Source of the DNA: a virus | IMG/VR virus record: IMGVR_UViG_3300009373_000027 | Coordinates: 1-30,769 of that record | DNA length: 30,769 nt | Reading direction: 5' to 3' (one strand) | Shown: piece by piece, positions 22,991 to 30,769 of the stretch | How the letters are laid out: each line of letters starts with the position of its first letter | Position numbering within the stretch: the stretch's first letter is position 1 | Translations under genes and position numbers: made by a program | The notes under the pieces: model-generated | The model's database searches: none | Seen by the model: only the letters and a program-made list of their open reading frames with translations | Told to the model about the DNA's origin: nothing

Positions 22991-23449
22991 ATGGTACATC
23001 AGACACACGACATAAACGCGGTCAACCGCATACTGAACCATCCGAAGGTTTACGACCGTATAAGCGACGATTCATCCCCCAGGCCGTACTATGCGCCGCC
23101 TGAAGGCGTTTATATAATGGACGATAGGCGGTCGGGGGTAATCGCCCTGCAGCAGCTAAACGGTATAGCCTGCCAGGTCCACATTGCCGCTCTTCCAAGT
23201 ATGTGGGGCCGTGCCAGGGCTTTTGTAAAGCAGGCCCTATGTTGGGGATTCATGAACACGCAGTATATCAAAGTGGTTGCCCTGGTCCCGGATTTCAACC
23301 TTCCGGCGACAAGGCTATGCCACGATTGCGGGTTCACGATCGAGGGCGTTCTAACAAAGTCTTTTCTGAAGGACTGGAAGATGCACAATCAGACAATTTA
23401 CGGCATTACAAGCGCTGAATTCTACAGTCAGCGGAGAGGAAGGGCATAA
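22991..23449 (+). CDS. GNAT-like protein (DUF2824, P22 gp14-like)
   Basis: The 152-residue protein is a small acyltransferase-like fold: an N-terminal INAVNRILNHPKVYDRI, then a strand pair (GVIALQQLNG, ACQVHIAALPSMWGRARAFVKQAL), and a VVALVPDFNLPATRLCHDCGFTIEGV stretch typical of GNAT cores. This matches the DUF2824 family that includes P22 gp14, which sits beside the ejection genes. The conserved GNAT core pattern is visible, but acetyl-CoA binding was not proven. It starts directly after the previous stop. It may modify an ejection protein or help assembly. Confidence 0.7.
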   Translation: MVHQTHDINAVNRILNHPKVYDRISDDSSPRPYYAPPEGVYIMDDRRSGVIALQQLNGIACQVHIAALPSMWGRARAFVKQALCWGFMNTQYIKVVALVPDFNLPATRLCHDCGFTIEGVLTKSFLKDWKMHNQTIYGITSAEFYSQRRGRA

Positions 23450-24180
23450 TGCCACAGGCAGTAGTAGCAGCAGGGGCAGCAGTCGGAGGGTGGCTGGCGG
23501 GCGCAACCGGGTCGGCAGTCGTTAGCGCGATCGGCTCCGCGGTGGTCCAAGGTGCGATCACAGGGGCAATCATCGGCGCCGGCACAGCCGCCATTACAGG
23601 GGATGACATCCTACAAGGAGCGCTAAAGGGTGCGGCGATCGGTGGGATTGCTTCAGGAGTATTGAGTGCCGGCAGCATGGCTTTGAGTTGGGCAAGCGGG
23701 GGCTCTATCGGCACTTCTGCGACCGCGCAACTGGCAGCAAAGGGTGTCGATGCGGCTACCGGGGCTAAGATTGCAGCGGATACGTCTGCTAAGGCTCCTG
23801 GCCTGCTCGAATCGGCAGCGGCGCCGGACGCTGCGGGAACAGCCGCCGATGTGGCGACAAAAGCTCCCGTAGTGACAGAAGAGGCAGCGAAGAAGGGGCT
23901 GTTCTCGGGTCTGACCGACTCTCAGGCCAAGGTTGCAGCTGGCGTAGGCGAAGGCTTGTCTATGGGGCTTGCCACCGTTGGCGGGGCAATGATCCAGGGC
24001 GACCGGGAAGAACAGGCCGCCGAGGAAGCGGCCAGACGGGAAGAAGCCCGAATCCAGGGCAATCTCCCCGCAGAGTTTGAGAGAAGGATTGTCAACATAA
24101 CGCTTCCGGAAAAATGGAAGCGATACGAGGAACCTCTAAGTCAAATGGGGCTTATGGCACCCAAGGCGGTGGCGGCATGA
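23449..24180 (+). CDS. Glycine-zipper ejection-type protein
   Basis: The 243-residue protein starts in the stop of the GNAT-like gene (TAATG). The first 85 residues are Gly, Ala and Val rich with glycine-zipper periodicity (GAAVGGWLAGATGSAVVSAIG, ITGAIIGAGTAAITG, GALKGAAIGGIASGV), which suggests packed membrane helices. The middle is Ala-rich and polar, and the C-terminus is charged and helical (REEQAAEEAARREEARIQ). Such proteins are stored in the head and build a channel in the host membrane, like P22 gp7/gp20-type ejection proteins. The call is from composition and position. Confidence 0.65.
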   Translation: MPQAVVAAGAAVGGWLAGATGSAVVSAIGSAVVQGAITGAIIGAGTAAITGDDILQGALKGAAIGGIASGVLSAGSMALSWASGGSIGTSATAQLAAKGVDAATGAKIAADTSAKAPGLLESAAAPDAAGTAADVATKAPVVTEEAAKKGLFSGLTDSQAKVAAGVGEGLSMGLATVGGAMIQGDREEQAAEEAARREEARIQGNLPAEFERRIVNITLPEKWKRYEEPLSQMGLMAPKAVAA

Positions 24181-24668
24181 ACGAACAAGGCCTTTTAAGC
24201 GGTGGTCCTCCCGCCGCAGATCCGAAGCTTCAGGAAGCGGCAAAGATGTATCTGGCGAACGGTCTCCGCTTAATTCACAGCGAAGAGATATCTGACGGGA
24301 TCATCAAAAAGCTACAGACCGTTGATGACCCTATACCACAGATAGCCGATTCTACGCTCGATATCGTCAACCGGATAGAGTCGGGTGCATCAGGCAAGGG
24401 CGTATCTCTGCCGCCCGAATACCTGGCTCAAGTAGCCAATGTGTTGATGGGCGAAATCATAAGCATAGCAGAGATTGCCGGCGCTGAGCCATTGAGCGAA
24501 GAAGAGCGCTACAAGGCGTTTTCCCTTGCGGTAAGCAAGTACCTGTCCAATGCAGTCAAGACCGGCAGGATATCTCCCGATCAGCTTCAGCAGATGAAAC
24601 AGCAGGCCATGCAATCGCCACAGGGGCAAGAGATCGTCAACAAGGTGGGCGAGATAAAGGAGGCATAG
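24177..24668 (+). CDS. Hypothetical helical protein of the ejection cluster
   Basis: The protein has 163 residues from ATG 24177 (ATGA coupling); an extension to 24114 is unlikely. It is helical and acidic, with segments LQEAAKMYLANGLRLI, IADSTLDIVNRIESG and LAQVANVLMGEIISIAEIAG, and a Gln-rich C-terminus (QLQQMKQQAMQSPQGQ). The family is not recognised, but similar proteins lie between ejection genes in podoviruses. It could be a chaperone or a third ejection component. Confidence 0.55.
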   Translation: MNEQGLLSGGPPAADPKLQEAAKMYLANGLRLIHSEEISDGIIKKLQTVDDPIPQIADSTLDIVNRIESGASGKGVSLPPEYLAQVANVLMGEIISIAEIAGAEPLSEEERYKAFSLAVSKYLSNAVKTGRISPDQLQQMKQQAMQSPQGQEIVNKVGEIKEA

Positions 24669-24670
24669 TC

Positions 24671-25453
24671 ATGGTGGGGCTTCTCGAAGGCGCAATGACA
24701 GTGTTGGGGCATGCCGGCGCAGGCGGCTTTAGAGCTATGGGCGAAAATGCCTCTGAACGTATGATCAATGCTGAATGGATGCGGCGACAAGAGAACCTTG
24801 CCCGACTTCAGGACCAGTACGCTCAGAAAGCCGAAAGGCGTCAGCTCGAACACAGTAAGCAGCTTGAAACGCACAGGGGCGGCCTTCTAACGGCAGAGAG
24901 CGACCGGCAGCACAAGCGCGACATCAAAACCCGAGCGCAAGAGTTTGAGCAGAACCTAAGAAGGTCCCTTGAGACCGCAAAGACGGCCAAACAGATAGAG
25001 GACTCCGCGAAGATCCCGCTTCAGAAAACGTTTGAATTCCTCGTAGATGAACTGGGTATGTCCGAGGACGATGCTACCGCCGCAGTGCTCGGGACCTTGA
25101 AGCAATCCGGCAGCAAGGCGGATCTGGATAAACGGAAACTGTATGAGACCGTTTTCAGCAACACCATGGAGACTCTTTTGGCAAACGCCATCAATCCTGA
25201 CGAAGCCCAAATGAAAGAGGCAGAAAGGAAAGCAAGACGGTATGCAGCAGAGATATCCGGATGGGAGCCCGAAGGCAGCAAGGCGGGCGGCTTGCTTGAG
25301 GACGATGGGCAAGACGATTTCACCCGAAGACTGGGGGCCTCAAACCAGAGGAATCTAAGGGATCTGTTGTTCCCGAAACCGAAGCCAACGCCAAAAAAGA
25401 GCCAACACGCGCCTCTTGAGCCCGTGCCGGTGCTCGACAAGAAGTCTCACTAA
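24671..25453 (+). CDS. Helical virion protein, ejection-type
   Basis: The 260-residue protein has an AAAGGAGG site upstream. It starts with a Gly and Ala-rich stretch (LLEGAMTVLGHAGAGGF) and then has long charged coiled-coil helices (RRQENLARLQDQYAQKAERRQLE) until about residue 115. A helical middle with LVDELGMSEDDATAAVLG and a basic, Pro-rich end (KPKPTPKKSQ) follow. By place and composition it belongs with the internal virion proteins. It lies three bases before the giant gene. Confidence 0.55.
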   Translation: MVGLLEGAMTVLGHAGAGGFRAMGENASERMINAEWMRRQENLARLQDQYAQKAERRQLEHSKQLETHRGGLLTAESDRQHKRDIKTRAQEFEQNLRRSLETAKTAKQIEDSAKIPLQKTFEFLVDELGMSEDDATAAVLGTLKQSGSKADLDKRKLYETVFSNTMETLLANAINPDEAQMKEAERKARRYAAEISGWEPEGSKAGGLLEDDGQDDFTRRLGASNQRNLRDLLFPKPKPTPKKSQHAPLEPVPVLDKKSH

Positions 25454-25456
25454 GCC

Positions 25457-28400
25457 ATGAGCCTTGAATTTGTAAAAGATCCCAGGTGGGTCACATTGGA
25501 TCCCGAGACGCAACAGGGAATGCTCGCCCATGCCTTCTATGAGGATGTTGCATCGGACAGGCGATGGGGAGGGCTTACCCCTGAACAGCAGGACGGGATG
25601 AGGCAGGTCTTTCTCGAAGAAGCAGACTCCCTCGAGCGAGATAACCCGGCCCTTGATCGTACCCTACTGGGACACGCTAGGGATGTTGGTGTGTCCGCTG
25701 CAAAAGGGGTGGTCGGCCTTGGGGAGTCGGTTGTGGGGCTCCTGGACATCCCTACGGGCGGGCGCGTCGGCAAGGCCATGGAAAGCGGGCTCGGCTATGA
25801 TCCGGAGATCACCCGACAATACCTGGACACCCTCCATACACCGGCTCAACAATACGCCAACCGAAAAGCAGCCGAAGCGCAAGGGTTCCTTGATGTCGCC
25901 GCGACAATGATCGAGAACCCGAGCACCATTGCCCATTCGGTTATCGAGTCCTTTCCTCTTATGCTTGGGGGCGCCGCAGCTGCAAGGGGAGCAATAAAGG
26001 CGGGCGTCAAAATAGCACCGTGGATTGCAGGCGCCCTGGGAGAGGGTGCCGTAAGCGCCGGCATGGCAGCCGAACAAACGCGTCATCAGACCGAGGACGG
26101 CTTACTGACGCTGAAACAATCGGTGATCTCGACGGCTGCCGGGGCAGGAACCGGGGCAATTGCTATGGCAGGCGCCAGGCTGGCAAACAAATTCGGAATT
26201 GATGTCGATACGCTTCTCGCCGGCGGGAAGAGCACCGTTACGAAAAATGGTGTTGCCAGGCGAATCGTCGGCGGCGGCATAACGGAAGGTGTTTTCGAGG
26301 AGCTCCCCCAGTCTATTCAGGAGGAAATCTGGCAGAACGCCGCTCTTGACATGCCGCTGTTTGAGGGGGTCACAGGCGCGGGCGCGACAGGGATGCTTAC
26401 CGGTATGGCAATGGGGGCCGGCGCTAACATCCTGGCTAGGGCCCGAGAAGAGGATGCCGGCGGCGAGATCCCTATCGATGACATATCAGAAGCAGACAGC
26501 GCAGATGCCGCGATCGAGGCCTTCAAGGACTCGACCAGTTTCCCGGAACTGACCAAGCCTATCGAAATGCCCTACGTTCCCACCAGGCTCATGCCGCTCA
26601 TTCAGGATTTTCAGAGCCGGATCGGGATGCCCATTCCTGAGTATGACAGGCCGGAAGATACCGTAGCTGAGATAAACCGGATGCAGGCAGAGCAGATTGC
26701 CCGCGACTTTAGGGCGCAACCGAGGGTGTTTGAATCTCCGGACCGGGAAGCAAGGAAAGCCCGGCAGGCCTTCGAGATTGATTATCTCCAACATCCTGAG
26801 AAATACCGGGAACCGTTACAGGCGGAGACAAGAGGACCGGAGATAGAGGCCGGCAGGGAACGGCTTGGCACAAAAGAATGGCTGGAAGATATGGAACGCC
26901 GGCAGGCGGCCCCAGAGCCAGAGCCCCGCAAGCCACTTCCGCCAGGCCTCCTTGAAACCGGTCGATGGGAAGAACAGCCAGACATTGAAGCTGCAGCGAG
27001 CGAAGCCGCCACATCCCCCGAAAACGATCTTCCAGAACCCACACAGGCCCAGAAGGAAGCCGGCAACTATAGGAAGGGCCATATAACCCTTCATGGCATG
27101 CAAATAGCCATCGAGAACCCGCGGGGATCCGAGAGATCGGGAACGGACAAATCCGGCAAGAAGTGGTCCGTTACTATGGAGAACCATTACGGGTATTTCA
27201 ACCGAACCGAGGGGAAGGACGGTGACCAGGTCGATGTATTTATCGGCCCGGATATCGGCAGCAGGACCGCCTATATTGTCGATCAGGTGGATCCGGAAAC
27301 CGGCGAATTCGACGAGCACAAAACCCTACTTGGATTCAGGGATTTGGAGTCAGCAAGAGAAGGCTATCTTTCGAATTATGAAGAGGGCTGGCAGGGGCTT
27401 GGTGAGATCACAGAAGTGCCGATCGAGGAATTCAAAGAGTGGGTTGGTGATGGTACGCGAAAGGCTGAGCCGTTCTCTCCTGGTGAAATGGACCCGGAGC
27501 TTGCAGATATAGGTCGCAACCCTCAAGGCCGAATCATTTTTGAGAACGAAAAGGGTCGCTTTATAGAGGAAGATGGATATGAGGGCACCGTAAACGAGAA
27601 AGGCGAATTTATCCCTTTTACGCCAGAACAACTATATGCCGTCGGCGCCCATCACCTATTGACGCCAGAGGAAATACAGGAGTTTAAGGATGCCGGCACA
27701 ATACGAGGAGATGCGGGACAAGTTCTACCGGGAGAAGGTGGGCCTCTGGAGGCGGATGCACAAGACATCGAAGGTGCCGAAGGAGGTCCGGGAGAGACTA
27801 TACAACAACGCCCAGACGAAGGCAGCGAGGATATACAACTCGGAGAACCCGCAGAATCCAGTGAGCCCGCACAGCTGACAGAGAAGGAAAAGGAGACTCC
27901 CGAATCCGAGCAGACGCCCAAGCCCGAAGCGCCGAAGGAATCCAAGGCCAAGAGGATCCGGAAACAGCAGAAGGCGCGGAAGTCCCAGGTCCGGACCCTT
28001 CGCGGAGCCATCAAGAAGATGGGCGGCATCGATTTCCTGAATTTCAAAGGCGAACTGAGGGATATGGCCGTTGCCGTCAAGTTCCTATCGAAAAAGGGTG
28101 GAACTCCCATCGATCTTGCCGAAAGAAGCCTGCGAGAAGAGGGCTGGCTCGGAGAGAAGGAAAGCCTGCTTGACGTGCTGCGTGACAATCCGGAGATACT
28201 AAAACGCGGCCCGATAGAGAAGATAGGCGACCTGGAATCCAAGCCCGAAAGAGAGCTGACCGACCGAGAGAAACAGATTCGCAAAGAAATGCAGTGGGAA
28301 CCCGAAGCCCCTCCTGAAGGCGAATACGTCGCCATGGAAGCCGGGGATCTTCCGGAGGGAAAGACCCTTACCATCATCGAGGGGAATTCAGTCGATGGAT

Positions 28401-30769
28401 GGGATACCTACGAGGTTATAGAGAAGGATCCCTTTGGTATCACCCTTAGGGATGGAACCACGATCGAGCTGAACCCCCTGGATAAGGTTGAAGTGCTCAA
28501 GGACGATATCGAGAGACCGGAAGAGGAGGCCCGGATTGACAGGGAGAAAGAGCAGGCTTATGTTGCGGAAAGGGAGGGTTGGCATGAGATCCAAGAGCCG
28601 CCACAACAGATCGAGATTCCTTTTACGCAGAGGAAACGTGATATACCTTCCGAAGCCGTACCCGAAAGCGGCCGAATCCGAATGGCTACTACCGGAAGGC
28701 TCCGAGCCGCCTCCCGGGTGGTCAGGAACTTGGACGAGGCAGCGTCCCTACTATCCCACATCCGTAAATCCGCACAAGAGATCTTCTACGCAGTCACCGT
28801 TGGAAAAGAACACCAAGTCCTAGAGATCCATAAGTACTCAAAAGGCCTCAAAGGCAGCTCCCAGGTCAATGTGGTTGAAGTGGCCGGGCATGTCTTCAAC
28901 ATCCCCGGAGCGGAGAAAGTCTACTTTGCCCACAATCACCCGTCCGGCAGTAAAGACGCCTCAAGAGAAGACATAGAGATGACCGGACAGCTCGAAGGGA
29001 TTCTGGGATTGAGGAGCATCCCGTCAGAGTCGCTGATAATCGCGGGGAAGGAATACGCAGCTCTCGGGGGAGATATCAGGCCTCTGAAGCCAACGGCAAG
29101 GACCATCTCTTTACCGGAAAAAGAGCGGCAAGTGCCTAGAGGGCCTGCAACGGGTATCGGCATAAACAACTCGGACATTGCATCCATGGTAATCCGGGAA
29201 AGGTATGGCGGGAAGTCCGGGGTGTTGTATGTCGATTCTCAGAACCGGGAGCTCGGGTTTCTGGAAATGCCTACGGGCCAGCCGGTTCGAGAAGCCGCCG
29301 CGGAGATAATCGCGAAAGCCGAAAGCCTGAACGCTTCAGCAGCGGTTTTCTATTCCCAGGAAGACTACGACAAAACGCCTGAAGTCAGGAAGAGCTTCAT
29401 GAAACGCCTGACGCGTGCCCTCGCCGACAGCCTTATTGCCCACGACATCATGTTTCGGGATCGCTCGCTTCAGGATCGCGGTGAAATGCCGAGGGCTATG
29501 AGAAGCCTCGGCTACAAGAAGGGGCAGTACGAAAAGCTCCAAACAGACGAAACGCTGTATTCCACCGTGCCTGGCAAAGACGCCATCACCCTCAAAGATG
29601 TCCGGGAGATATTCAAGGGACAGTATGCTGGCCTCTCTAATGATGGTTCCATTTGGGTCAGAACCAAATCCGGACAGGGTCTGAGGATCGAGACCGTCAA
29701 GCAGATCGATCCGGACAATGCCTCATTCGAAGTCAACTACGGCAGGATGCAGAAGGGCGGAGAGCTGGTCTCAGGCAAGTATCAGTCCGGAACCATACAG
29801 ATTCAGAGAGATATCGGCGACAAATGGACCCTAGCGCACGAATCGGCGCACTTCATGGAGGACATGGGCATTATCAGCCCCGCAGAAGCGGCGGTCCTAA
29901 AGGCGTATATCCGGGGGCAGGTGAGAGACAACAAGCTGACTTCTCTGAACCCGAAGGATGTTGGCGGCAAAGAGGACCGGGCGCAGTTTATAGCCGATCA
30001 GCTGAAGCAGAGATCTAGGGTGTCTTCCCCGATCGAGACAATACTCAATAAGATTTCAGACTTCTTAGACAGGCTTATAAATCTCTTCACCCGGACCACC
30101 AGGGGAATCCTACGCGATATCGAGAGTGGCAAGGCTTACGAACGCACCCCCGGCCCCGCAACCGAGGAGGCCAAGCCGCAGTATCAAGTAGCCGGCGTTT
30201 CTACAGAGCCGGATGTTCTAACCAGGATCTTTGCCCAAGAGCCTACCCTGAAAGACCGCATATCCGAGTATGTCACTTCCAGCAAGACCAAAGAGGGCCG
30301 TGATTACGCAAGAGATAAGACGATCGCCGCGACACTGGACCGCCTGCATTTCATCAAGCAGCGTCTCGGAAACCGTGCTTACAAGGTTCACCGGATGCTG
30401 ACCGGAATAAAGTCGGCGTCCTTTGCCATGTTCCTTGAGCACGGCAAGCTGAAATGGAAAGAAGATGCCCTGACAGCCGATACCAAGGGGAAAGGGGTCC
30501 TGCCGTTCTTCCGATCGATCGGCCCAGACTGGAAGAAGCTCCTCTATTACGTTGTGGCAAAGCGCTCTCAGTTCCTTGCCACTGAAGGAAGGGAGAACCT
30601 TATCTCGCCGGCGGATCGGAGAGCGATCCTCGACTATGTGGGCGATAAGTCCAAGTCCGGGAAGAAGTGGTCCGATCTCAACCGTCAGCTGCAGGAGTTC
30701 AATCAAAACATCCTGGATATCGCAGAGGCCTCCGGATTGATCGATCCCGAGGGTAGGGCGATATGGCAG
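25457..30769 (+). CDS. Giant polyvalent virion protein (partial, runs off window)
   Basis: An open frame of 1771 codons runs to the window end with no stop, so the protein is larger. It starts MSLEFVKDPRWVTLD. Residues about 155-310 are glycine and alanine rich hydrophobic segments that may be membrane-active. Residues about 539-675 contain GHITLHGMQIAIENP, HYGYFNRTEGKDGDQVDVFIG and DEHKTLLGF, matching the inorganic-pyrophosphatase-like domain of polyvalent proteins. Residues about 1078-1205 form a RadC/JAMM-type domain with HNHPSG (1159-1164), Ser1169 and Asp1172 completing H-x-H-x7-S-x2-D. An HExxH motif (HESAH, residues 1461-1465) marks a zinc metallopeptidase. Such proteins are packed in the virion and injected to act early against the host. 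Linkers between domains are acidic and low-complexity. Confidence 0.85.
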   Translation, partial: MSLEFVKDPRWVTLDPETQQGMLAHAFYEDVASDRRWGGLTPEQQDGMRQVFLEEADSLERDNPALDRTLLGHARDVGVSAAKGVVGLGESVVGLLDIPTGGRVGKAMESGLGYDPEITRQYLDTLHTPAQQYANRKAAEAQGFLDVAATMIENPSTIAHSVIESFPLMLGGAAAARGAIKAGVKIAPWIAGALGEGAVSAGMAAEQTRHQTEDGLLTLKQSVISTAAGAGTGAIAMAGARLANKFGIDVDTLLAGGKSTVTKNGVARRIVGGGITEGVFEELPQSIQEEIWQNAALDMPLFEGVTGAGATGMLTGMAMGAGANILARAREEDAGGEIPIDDISEADSADAAIEAFKDSTSFPELTKPIEMPYVPTRLMPLIQDFQSRIGMPIPEYDRPEDTVAEINRMQAEQIARDFRAQPRVFESPDREARKARQAFEIDYLQHPEKYREPLQAETRGPEIEAGRERLGTKEWLEDMERRQAAPEPEPRKPLPPGLLETGRWEEQPDIEAAASEAATSPENDLPEPTQAQKEAGNYRKGHITLHGMQIAIENPRGSERSGTDKSGKKWSVTMENHYGYFNRTEGKDGDQVDVFIGPDIGSRTAYIVDQVDPETGEFDEHKTLLGFRDLESAREGYLSNYEEGWQGLGEITEVPIEEFKEWVGDGTRKAEPFSPGEMDPELADIGRNPQGRIIFENEKGRFIEEDGYEGTVNEKGEFIPFTPEQLYAVGAHHLLTPEEIQEFKDAGTIRGDAGQVLPGEGGPLEADAQDIEGAEGGPGETIQQRPDEGSEDIQLGEPAESSEPAQLTEKEKETPESEQTPKPEAPKESKAKRIRKQQKARKSQVRTLRGAIKKMGGIDFLNFKGELRDMAVAVKFLSKKGGTPIDLAERSLREEGWLGEKESLLDVLRDNPEILKRGPIEKIGDLESKPERELTDREKQIRKEMQWEPEAPPEGEYVAMEAGDLPEGKTLTIIEGNSVDGWDTYEVIEKDPFGITLRDGTTIELNPLDKVEVLKDDIERPEEEARIDREKEQAYVAEREGWHEIQEPPQQIEIPFTQRKRDIPSEAVPESGRIRMATTGRLRAASRVVRNLDEAASLLSHIRKSAQEIFYAVTVGKEHQVLEIHKYSKGLKGSSQVNVVEVAGHVFNIPGAEKVYFAHNHPSGSKDASREDIEMTGQLEGILGLRSIPSESLIIAGKEYAALGGDIRPLKPTARTISLPEKERQVPRGPATGIGINNSDIASMVIRERYGGKSGVLYVDSQNRELGFLEMPTGQPVREAAAEIIAKAESLNASAAVFYSQEDYDKTPEVRKSFMKRLTRALADSLIAHDIMFRDRSLQDRGEMPRAMRSLGYKKGQYEKLQTDETLYSTVPGKDAITLKDVREIFKGQYAGLSNDGSIWVRTKSGQGLRIETVKQIDPDNASFEVNYGRMQKGGELVSGKYQSGTIQIQRDIGDKWTLAHESAHFMEDMGIISPAEAAVLKAYIRGQVRDNKLTSLNPKDVGGKEDRAQFIADQLKQRSRVSSPIETILNKISDFLDRLINLFTRTTRGILRDIESGKAYERTPGPATEEAKPQYQVAGVSTEPDVLTRIFAQEPTLKDRISEYVTSSKTKEGRDYARDKTIAATLDRLHFIKQRLGNRAYKVHRMLTGIKSASFAMFLEHGKLKWKEDALTADTKGKGVLPFFRSIGPDWKKLLYYVVAKRSQFLATEGRENLISPADRRAILDYVGDKSKSGKKWSDLNRQLQEFNQNILDIAEASGLIDPEGRAIWQ
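27690..27878 (+). CDS. Overprinted small gene inside the polyvalent gene
   Basis: A 62-codon frame lies inside the giant gene in a different frame. AGGAG at 27678-27682 is seven bases before ATG 27690. The protein is basic and helical: MPAQYEEMRDKFYREKVGLWRR, later ERLYNNAQTKAARIYNSENPQNP; the KAARIYN ending is typical of small phage proteins of a YEEMRD...AARIYN type that I have seen elsewhere. By my hand count 53 of its 62 codons end in G or C, but only 25 of 63 do in the giant gene's frame over the same bases. The giant frame there is only an acidic Gly/Glu linker (about residues 745-807). Both facts indicate that the small frame is a real, probably older gene. Function is unknown. Confidence 0.7.
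   Translation: MPAQYEEMRDKFYREKVGLWRRMHKTSKVPKEVRERLYNNAQTKAARIYNSENPQNPVSPHS

Noticed and set aside
23988-23996. Self-match to spacer A of unit 4 (AATGATCCA)
   Set aside because: A 9-base match is expected by chance at this window size, and I found no matching partner for spacer B nearby.
28488-28823. Second possible overprinted frame in the giant gene
   Set aside because: It has no good ribosome binding site and no recognisable pattern; its Arg and Lys richness follows from the acidic reading of the giant frame, so it looks like a shadow.

Overview
The window looks like part of a tailed double-stranded DNA phage genome, or a prophage carried by a bacterium. It has a short-tailed (podovirus-like) structural gene set. 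Almost every gene is on the + strand, packed with ATGA or TAATG overlaps. There is a terminase pair, a large portal, a scaffold-like protein, an N4 gp56-type major capsid protein, tail and fiber proteins, ejection-type proteins with glycine zippers, and a giant multi-domain 'polyvalent' virion protein that runs off the right edge. No rRNA, tRNA, IS element or integrase was recognised. The host cannot be named from the sequence; small proteins with Sec-type signal peptides are compatible with a Gram-negative host.

Layout. (1) 1-4636: regulatory and replication side, with a leftward GIY-YIG-like gene, divergent HTH regulators, a region of palindromes and direct repeats, a replication-organizer-like protein, a VRR-NUC nuclease, and a chain of very small, translationally coupled genes. 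(2) 4620-5900: the most unusual part. A stand-alone protein resembling the C-terminal (Transposase_20/Nop-like) half of IS110 transposases is followed within 4 bases by an array of eleven units. Nine of the units are exactly 36 nt and contain two alternating short repeats and two 9-nt variable spacers. I read this as a TIGR-Tas (Tandem Interspaced Guide RNA) system of the nuclease-less type. (3) 5907-6331: a small HTH gene, 14-bp iterons and a strong hairpin, just upstream of the packaging genes. (4) 6332-25453: terminase, portal, scaffold, capsid, head-fiber-like, connector, tail, fiber and ejection-type genes, punctuated by two rho-independent terminators (11795-11840 and 17063-17104) and several structured intergenic elements. 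(5) 25457 to the end: a giant open reading frame with a glycine-rich hydrophobic region, an inorganic-pyrophosphatase-like domain, a RadC/JAMM-type domain and an HExxH metallopeptidase motif. A separate 62-codon gene appears to be overprinted in another frame inside its acidic linker.

How it fits together. The left part would control and replicate the genome. The Tas protein with its guide array would bind DNA chosen by paired spacers, perhaps against competing elements or to regulate genes. The right part builds the particle, and the ejection proteins and polyvalent protein would enter the cell with the DNA. All functional calls come from reading motifs by eye; no database search was possible.
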